From: JANLIQ01 sp964362925
Lineage (GTDB): Bacteria; Patescibacteriota; UBA1384; 2-12-FULL-50-11
NCBI GenBank assembly: GCA_964362925.1
Contig: CAYIGA010000015.1
Coordinates: forward strand, 1-17,765
DNA length: 17,765 bases
Direction: 5' to 3'
In this document: piece by piece, positions 13,191 to 17,765 of the stretch
Layout of the letters: each line of letters starts with the position of its first letter
How positions within the stretch are numbered: the first letter of the stretch is position 1
Position numbers and translations under genes: made by a program
Notes under the pieces: model-generated
Database searches by the model: none
The model's input: only the letters and a program-made list of their open reading frames with translations
What the model was told of the DNA's origin: nothing

Positions 13191-14546
13191 ATGTTTTTAA
13201 CCGTTCCGACTTGGTTAGAATCACTAACCAAAGTCTTTTTAGAATCTGGACATCAGCTCTATTTGGTCGGCGGCGCCGTTCGAGATGAACTACTTGAGCG
13301 ACGATTCGACGAGTGGGATTTAGCGACCGATGCTAAACCGTCAGAAGTCGAACAGATTCTCGGTGGAATTACTAAAAACATCGGCTTAATTGGCAAGCGC
13401 TTTGGCACCGTCACCGCCGATATTAATGGCCATAATGTTGAAATTACGACATTTAGAGGCGAGAGCTACGACGAAAATAGTCGCCAGCCGACAGTGGAGT
13501 TTGGCCGATCGATCGAAGAAGATTTGTCAAGAAGAGATTTTACCGTCAATGCTATCGCATATGACCTAATTCGGCCTCGACTGCTTGACCCTCATCACGG
13601 CCAAGCCGATTTAGAAGGGCGGATTATCCGAGCCGTTGGCGATCCGAAAAACCGCTTCAACGAGGATCCGCTCCGTTTGCTTCGAGCAATTCGCTTGGCC
13701 GTAACGCTCGATTTTACGATCGAGCCGGCCACATTTGCGGCCATCAAGCTCGTCCCAGAGCGCTTGGCTATTCTCTCGGCCGAACGAATTGCCCAGGAGT
13801 TGGATAAAATATTACTTGCCCCAAAGCCAAGCCGGGGCATCGACCTCTTGGTTGAAAGTAGGCTGATTAACTATATTTTGCCGGAGCTGATTCCTTGTAT
13901 CGACTTAGAGTTTGACCCAACCGAGCACAAAGATATTTACGGTCATATCTTGCAAGTGTTAGATCAAACGCCGGCCAAATTGGCGTTGCGTTGGTGCGCC
14001 CTACTCCACGACATCGCCAAACCGCTAACTCGTCAAAAAATCGGCGGAGAGTATCATTTTTTGGGCCATGAAGTCGTCGGGGCGAAAATCGCTAAAATTA
14101 TCCTCCAACGCCTCAAGTACGCCAACAAATTCATTGATTATTTATTCCAGCTTGTCTATCTCCATCAACGGATACCTAATAACGACGGGGCTTGGACCGA
14201 TGGGGCGGTTCGACGTTTTGTCCGCGACGCTGACGAAACGCTTGATGACTTATTTATCTTTGCCGAGGCCGACTCGACTGGCGCTAACAAGCAGAAACTT
14301 GAGCAGTATAAAAAGATGCGGGCTAAATTAGAGGAGCGGATTGTTGAGCTAGAAAAACAAGCCGAAATCGCCAAAATTCGCAGTCCACTTGACGGCGAGG
14401 AGCTGATGGCTATTTTTCACCGTCCGGCCGGCCCGTGGATCAAACCGATCAAAGAGCATCTTCTCCAACTGGTCTTAGACGGTCAACTCGATCAAGAGGA
14501 TAAAAAAACTGCCGAGCGGGTTGCTCGAAGTTTGGCACGAAGCTAA
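13191..14546 (+). CDS. cca: CCA tRNA nucleotidyltransferase / poly(A) polymerase family with HD domain
   Basis: Adds or repairs the 3'-CCA of tRNAs. The 451-aa chain has the class II nucleotidyltransferase head: YLVGGAVRDELL (24-35), EWDLATDA (41-48), the GKRFGT loop (68-73), and the RRDFTVNAIAYDL motif (114-126). A tRNA-binding helical region follows with DPLRLLRAIRLA (159-170). An HD domain lies at about 265-370 (LLHDIAKPLT, with His273/Asp274, and LGHEVVGA with His293). In the catalytic D-x-D position the sequence reads Glu41-Trp-Asp43, a conservative but notable change. ATG 13191 matches the domain start; an earlier in-frame TTG at 13119 overlaps the microprotein. The ATG lacks a ribosome binding site, which suggests coupling to the 27-aa ORF. 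Confidence 0.9.
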   Translation: MFLTVPTWLESLTKVFLESGHQLYLVGGAVRDELLERRFDEWDLATDAKPSEVEQILGGITKNIGLIGKRFGTVTADINGHNVEITTFRGESYDENSRQPTVEFGRSIEEDLSRRDFTVNAIAYDLIRPRLLDPHHGQADLEGRIIRAVGDPKNRFNEDPLRLLRAIRLAVTLDFTIEPATFAAIKLVPERLAILSAERIAQELDKILLAPKPSRGIDLLVESRLINYILPELIPCIDLEFDPTEHKDIYGHILQVLDQTPAKLALRWCALLHDIAKPLTRQKIGGEYHFLGHEVVGAKIAKIILQRLKYANKFIDYLFQLVYLHQRIPNNDGAWTDGAVRRFVRDADETLDDLFIFAEADSTGANKQKLEQYKKMRAKLEERIVELEKQAEIAKIRSPLDGEELMAIFHRPAGPWIKPIKEHLLQLVLDGQLDQEDKKTAERVARSLARS

Positions 14547-14582
14547 TTTTTGACTAGTCTAATATTTATAAAAGGAGGGAAT

Positions 14583-15656
14583 TTGAATAAATTAAGCTAT
14601 GTCCTGTCTAGTCACCGAAAAATCTTGCTGATTTTGGGGCCGATTATTTTGGTCGTAATTATCGCCGGATTCTTCTGGTTTATTACTAAGCCCGAGACAA
14701 CCTCCGATCCGACAGAGGTTGTCGAAGAGAAAAAAACTAGTCCGACCGAATTAGTGCCAAGCTTAATTAACGGGGTAATGGTCTTGTCGGAAATTGCTAA
14801 TCGCCATCCAGTTGCCGTGATGATTGAAAACTCGCCTGATGCTCGTCCGCAAGTTGCCCTTACTTCGGCCGACATCGTTTTCGAAGCCGTCACCGAAGGC
14901 GGAATCACCCGATTTATGGCCATCTACTCCCAAAAGTACCCAACCAAGGCCGGTCCGGTTCGATCGGCTCGGTCGTACTTTATTGATTGGCTAAGTGAGT
15001 ACGACGCTTTTTATGTTCACGCGGGCGGATCACCGAAGGCCCTGTCGAGGATTATTCAGTACGATATTAAGGATAGCGCTAATGATAATACCGCCTACCA
15101 CCGAGAACCGCGGTCTGGTGTGGCCAGCGAACATACATTATTTGTCGACGTTTCTAAAATCTTTACTTTAGGCACTTCAACTCATAAGTGGCCATCAACT
15201 TACGCCACCCCAAGCTGGAAGTTTAAGGATGCGATGACGACCTCTGGCACTCTAGCCAAAATCACAATTAATTTCTCCAGTCCTCAATTTCAAGTTGAAT
15301 GGAACCATAATCGATCTACTAATACCTATAGCCGAGAGTTAAACGGCACGGCTCATAAAGATCGAGTTTCCGGGGAGCAGATTACCGCCAAGATTGTCGT
15401 GGTGATGACCGTCGCTCACTCGGCTAACGCGCCATATGCTGGTACGGGCAAAGAATCGGAGTGGAAGATGACGACCATCGGTAGCGGAGAATTGAGTATC
15501 TTCCAAGATGGAAGCCGCACCGATGGGACTTGGAAAAAATCCTCCCGACTAGAACGAACTCGTTTTTACGACAGTCAAGGAGCGGAGATTCCCCTCAACC
15601 GCGGTCAGATCTGGGTCGAAATTTTACCTCAAGACGGGACGATTACCCTCGGTTAA
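14583..15656 (+). CDS. DUF3048 (YerB-like) membrane-anchored extracytoplasmic protein
   Basis: A 357-aa protein with an N-terminal anchor (about 13-35, ILLILGPIILVVIIAGFFWF), a Thr/Pro/Glu linker, and DUF3048 N- and C-terminal domains. Recognisable pieces are HPVAVMIENSPDARPQVAL, ADIVFEAVTEGGITRFMAIY, GPVRSARSYFIDW, and near the C-terminus the segment DGTWKKSSR. The B. subtilis relative YerB is a lipoprotein; here a transmembrane segment without a lipobox Cys takes its place. Function unknown, envelope-associated. The start is TTG 14583, set by a strong AAAGGAGG at 14571-14578; earlier codons in frame lack support. It follows cca after 36 nt and ends at a bidirectional terminator. Confidence 0.85.
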   Translation: MNKLSYVLSSHRKILLILGPIILVVIIAGFFWFITKPETTSDPTEVVEEKKTSPTELVPSLINGVMVLSEIANRHPVAVMIENSPDARPQVALTSADIVFEAVTEGGITRFMAIYSQKYPTKAGPVRSARSYFIDWLSEYDAFYVHAGGSPKALSRIIQYDIKDSANDNTAYHREPRSGVASEHTLFVDVSKIFTLGTSTHKWPSTYATPSWKFKDAMTTSGTLAKITINFSSPQFQVEWNHNRSTNTYSRELNGTAHKDRVSGEQITAKIVVVMTVAHSANAPYAGTGKESEWKMTTIGSGELSIFQDGSRTDGTWKKSSRLERTRFYDSQGAEIPLNRGQIWVEILPQDGTITLG

Positions 15657-15680
15657 AGCCGACGAATTTTACAACCCTCT

Positions 15681-15711
15681 ACCATATCGCACCCCAGGGG
15701 TGCGATATGGT
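15681..15711. repeat. 31-bp perfect palindrome, copy 1
   Basis: ACCATATCGCACCCC (15681-15695), central A, then the exact reverse complement (15697-15711). The same 31-mer, on the opposite strand as judged by the central base, is at 17661-17691. It lies between the DUF3048 stop and a U-tract terminator and has no U-tract of its own. Confidence 0.9.
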
Positions 15712-15716
15712 CTTGA

Positions 15717-15754
15717 AACAAAAAGCCCCCACATTTCTGCGGGGACTTTTTGTT
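15717..15754. terminator. Bidirectional intrinsic terminator between convergent genes
   Basis: AACAAAAAGCCCC pairs with GGGG-A-CTTTTTGTT (one bulged A), giving a GC stem flanked by A-run and T-run on both strands. It serves both the DUF3048 gene (plus) and the transglycosylase (minus). Confidence 0.85.
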
Positions 15755-15791
15755 GACTTCGAGTCAAGTCGTCAATACATTTTCGCCCGAG

Positions 15792-16472
15792 TTAGTCGCC
15801 AATAGCGGCGGCAATTTGTTTAACCAGTGACACGTAGCTTCGGGAGTGATTGTAGCGGAGCAAAGCTCCGTCTACATTACCCGAACTGGCACCGTTAGCC
15901 GCTAACAATTTAGCGGCGGCAAACAAGCTATCCCGAGCGTCAAAGACATTCTTGACGCCATCGCCGTTTCCGTCCTCGGCGTAACTGCGCCACGTCCCAG
16001 GCATAAACTGCAACGGCCCCTGGGCGCCAGCGTACGAGCGGACGGCCGTGCTCATCTGTTTACCCGATTCGACTTGCCAAACGGCTTCGAGGATTTTCCA
16101 GTCGATGCCCCATTGATTGGCGGCTTTGGCAACCCAGTTGCGTTTTTCTTCGTTAGTCACGCTAAATGGCGCAACCTTAACTACTGCTAACTGGGCTTGA
16201 ACTTGCTTTTTAGCCAGAGTTGCCGGTGAGGTGCGGACTTCGACGGAAAATGTTATCGGCTCAATCTGGAGGGTCTGACTAATTGTCACGTTGCTGACTC
16301 TAAACTCATCCGAGCCAACAGCGTTGTCGGCGGCATTGACTGACATTGCCGGAATGACTGTCCAGACGGTGATCATCGTTAGAAGGAAACGTCGGCTGTC
16401 TCGCGATTTTTTCAGGTACTTCTGAATCCTCCCTTGAAGTCGAACCAAACGGCTCGACAAGGTAGTAATCAT
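15792..16472 (-). CDS. Secreted lytic transglycosylase (SLT/MltB-like)
   Basis: A peptidoglycan-cleaving lytic transglycosylase, 226 aa. Residues about 28-47 (FLLTMITVWTVIPAMSVNAA) form a signal peptide after an unusually long basic N-terminus, with probable cleavage after Ala-Ala near 48. The mature part has a linker to about 105, then a lysozyme-like domain: catalytic Glu135 in VWQVESG, QGPLQFMPGTW (151-161), the D-G-N-G-D-G segment (167-172) and YNHS (207-210). The order E-S-G, G-x-x-Q-F-x-P-x-T-W, D-x-x-D-A-x-x-S and Y-N matches the SLT_2/MltB type. ATG at 16470-16472 has only a weak ribosome binding site (GAG); TATAAC at 16500-16495 could be its -10. It is divergent from the HIT gene. 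Confidence 0.88.
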   Translation of the reverse strand: MITTLSSRLVRLQGRIQKYLKKSRDSRRFLLTMITVWTVIPAMSVNAADNAVGSDEFRVSNVTISQTLQIEPITFSVEVRTSPATLAKKQVQAQLAVVKVAPFSVTNEEKRNWVAKAANQWGIDWKILEAVWQVESGKQMSTAVRSYAGAQGPLQFMPGTWRSYAEDGNGDGVKNVFDARDSLFAAAKLLAANGASSGNVDGALLRYNHSRSYVSLVKQIAAAIGD

Positions 16473-16607
16473 TTTTTACTCAATTCATCCTCTGGTTATA
16501 CTTCCAGCGCTGGTTGCCCAGCGACTAACGGAAAAGCTTCCCAGCGGAAGTTCGGATATCTTAGCAGAAGTCAAGGCATATGTCAATCAGATTGGGCTAA
16601 ATTTTGA

Positions 16608-16613
16608 TAAAAT
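16608..16613 (+). promoter_or_regulatory. Possible -10 box of the HIT gene, leaderless
   Basis: TAAAAT ends 9 nt before ATG 16623; no Shine-Dalgarno and no clear -35. A hairpin with a GCAA loop on the minus strand (CGCTGG/CCAGCG, around 16506-16521) and another (CTTCC/GGAAG, around 16537-16550) lie further upstream in this divergent region. Confidence 0.35.
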
Positions 16614-16622
16614 TGAGTAATC

Positions 16623-16955
16623 ATGGAAAACTGTCTTTTTTGCAAGATCATCAGCGGGGAATTACCCTGCGAAAAAGTGATTGAAACCAGCCATTACATC
16701 GCTTTCAAGGATATTCAGCCCAAAGCGCCGGTTCACGTCTTAATCGTGCCGAAGCGTCATGTGACACGGCCAGAGGAGTTAAGAGAGGGAGAAATCCACG
16801 ATATTCTACTCGGAAGCGAAGAGATCGGCCAAATCTTGGGTGTCAAAGAAACCGGCTATCGCTTAGTCTTTAACGTCGGCCTCAACGCCGGTCAGGCAGT
16901 TGACCACGTCCATCTCCATCTATTAGGCGGCGCCCCGGCTAAGGGAATGTACTAA
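16623..16955 (+). CDS. HIT-family nucleotide hydrolase/transferase (HinT-like)
   Basis: A 110-aa histidine-triad protein, a dimeric purine nucleoside phosphoramidase-type enzyme. The chain starts with the typical CLFCKIISGELP (two Cys, 4 and 7), continues with FKDIQPKAPVHVLIVPKRH, and ends with the triad HVHLHLLGG (His95, His97, His99). Length matches HinT exactly and all motifs are intact. The substrate in the cell is not known from sequence. Its stop codon overlaps that of the convergent methyltransferase by 4 nt. Confidence 0.93.
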   Translation: MENCLFCKIISGELPCEKVIETSHYIAFKDIQPKAPVHVLIVPKRHVTRPEELREGEIHDILLGSEEIGQILGVKETGYRLVFNVGLNAGQAVDHVHLHLLGGAPAKGMY

Positions 16956-17494
16956 GAGTAGAGTCTGATCTTGGTTTTGTGGCCAAGATTCACGGTTTCA
17001 ATTTCATCAATTTGTTTGTGACTGGGGCAGGAAAAGGCGAGTGAGACGACCTTGGTATGAGGAGCGATACTGTCAAACAGCCATGGTTCAATTTCTGCCA
17101 GAGTTTCGTTCTGTAAATAAAGGTAGACCGCATCGGCTTTAGCCAACTCTTGTTCTAATGACTGAAAATCGCCCCAAACGATTTTGATATTTTGCGACTG
17201 ACCACTAAATAATAGATTCATTTTTGACCGAAAGTAGCAGTAAAGAGATCGGTCGACACCGATACCTTTGGCCCCAAATTCGGCCACTGCGATTATTAGC
17301 GCTCGAGCGTTGCCACAACCCAAATCCACAACCGTTTGACCAGAAGATAAACCGGCCAATTTCCAGCAATCTCTAATGGCACTTCTGTCGGCGTAAACTA
17401 TCGGCGAGCCCTTAATGGTCGCCACCAGCAACGACCCTTGCCAAAAAAGTAGAGATAGGGCAATAACAAACAAAACTAACAAGAAAAATAACAT
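16952..17494 (-). CDS. Membrane-anchored class I SAM-dependent methyltransferase
   Basis: A 180-aa protein with an N-terminal transmembrane helix (1-25, LFFLLVLFVIALSLLFW) and a Rossmann methyltransferase domain. Motif I is VVDLGCGNAR (55-64), the acidic ribose-binding residue is Asp81 (GIGVDRS), and motif IV region reads KADAVYLYLQNE. The segment before motif I (SPIVYADRSAIRDCWKLAGL) resembles the helix that precedes motif I in the FAM173/ATP-synthase c-subunit lysine methyltransferase group, which also has a single helix anchor; that assignment is an inference. ATG at 17492-17494 has TAAGG about 8 nt upstream. The gene overlaps the HIT gene tail to tail by 4 nt. Confidence 0.82.
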   Translation of the reverse strand: MLFFLLVLFVIALSLLFWQGSLLVATIKGSPIVYADRSAIRDCWKLAGLSSGQTVVDLGCGNARALIIAVAEFGAKGIGVDRSLYCYFRSKMNLLFSGQSQNIKIVWGDFQSLEQELAKADAVYLYLQNETLAEIEPWLFDSIAPHTKVVSLAFSCPSHKQIDEIETVNLGHKTKIRLYS

Positions 17495-17656
17495 AACTCA
17501 ACCTTACTAAATTAGCGGCTTAACGATCAAAATCGACCATCCGCATCCGTAGCGATTTATTCTTTATAAGAATATGAGCGCAGTGATTACCTCTACAACA
17601 GTCTCGGCCCCGCACCATGTCTCGAATATTCCACACAAAAATATTATTTTACATAC
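17495..17656. other. Non-coding stretch upstream of the methyltransferase
   Basis: AT-rich, with an imperfect dyad ATTCT-TTATA-AGAAT near 17560-17573. It should hold the methyltransferase promoter (minus strand), but I cannot point to clear boxes. No tRNA or other RNA gene is recognised. Confidence 0.35.
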
Positions 17657-17696
17657 ACCAACCATATCGCACCCCTGGGGTGCGATATGGTTGGTG
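17656..17696. repeat. 31-bp perfect palindrome, copy 2 (extended to 41 bp)
   Basis: The core 17661-17691 equals the 15681-15711 palindrome except for the central base (T here, A there), so it is the same sequence read on the other strand. Here the arms extend to 20 bp each (17656-17675 and 17677-17696) around the single central T. Confidence 0.9.
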
Positions 17697-17710
17697 CCTC
17701 CGTCTGTCGC

Positions 17711-17765
17711 CTATAGTCGGCGGGATACGCCTCGTAAAGCTCGCGGTTTCACCGCTCGCTATAGT
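17711..17765 (-). repeat. Inverted copy of the nusA-upstream repeat, running to the window edge
   Basis: The reverse complement of 1959-2013 aligns over the full length. The first 34 bases (17713-17746) match with one difference, the centre differs (6 versus 9 nt), and the closing 12-13 bases CCGCTCGCTATAG match. It contains the family 9-mer GCGGGATAC at 17720-17728. The element may continue beyond the window. Confidence 0.85.

Noticed and set aside
17574..17765. Open plus-strand frame from an ATG near 17574 to the window edge
   Set aside because: It reads straight through the palindrome and the dispersed repeat, has no ribosome binding site and no protein-like pattern.

Overview
The window looks like a contig segment from a Patescibacteria/CPR-type bacterium. 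This is inferred from gene content and style: compact genes with short gaps, a giant low-complexity surface protein with a CPR-style C-terminus, a NusA with a short Lys-rich tail that is not next to infB, a DUF3048 protein, a LytR_C-domain membrane protein, small AbrB-like and NYN proteins, and several mRNAs that appear leaderless. TGA is used as a stop (NYN protein, dinB, small ORFs), so the code is standard and not the UGA=Gly code of Gracilibacteria. Where Shine-Dalgarno sites exist they are canonical (AAGGAGG).

Layout. 1-1097: 3' end of a large secreted repeat protein. 1181-1654: an independent unit with a near-consensus promoter, a long leader holding a perfect 18-bp hairpin, a 79-aa unknown gene and a 3' hairpin. 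1655-2123: non-coding, with a terminator-like hairpin and a mosaic of 45-51-bp palindromic repeat units leading up to nusA. 2124-5917: nusA and clpC. 5969-6415 (minus): a 148-aa two-helix membrane protein of unusual composition with its own promoter and terminator. 6517-9431: a DNA-damage block, namely a small DUF6504-like gene plus dinB, a Nudix gene, and lexA. 9585-9899: AbrB-like protein. 10012-12996: LytR_C protein, NYN nuclease-like protein, a degenerate ABC ATPase and a polytopic membrane protein; the last three are tightly coupled. 13102-14546: a 27-aa membrane microprotein and the CCA-adding enzyme. 14583-15656: DUF3048 protein. 15792-16472 (minus): lytic transglycosylase. 16623-16955: HIT protein. 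16952-17494 (minus): membrane-anchored methyltransferase. 17495-17765: non-coding, with a 31-bp perfect palindrome and an inverted copy of the nusA-upstream repeat.

How the parts work together. The strongest regulatory signal is an SOS circuit. The promoters of lexA and of the DUF6504-dinB unit share a 27-nt block with one mismatch. The block carries a perfect TTGACA -35 and, in the spacer, a GTTC-N7-GTTC direct repeat, the LexA box architecture known from Alphaproteobacteria. LexA has an intact Ala-Gly cleavage site and a Ser/Lys dyad, so autorepression and damage-inducible translesion synthesis are predicted.

Other notable points are an ABC ATPase whose Walker A Lys/Thr, signature and H-loop His are all lost while Walker B is kept; two dispersed palindromic repeat families; and a contrast between leaderless housekeeping/SOS genes and two orphan genes with long, hairpin-rich leaders or strong Shine-Dalgarno sites.
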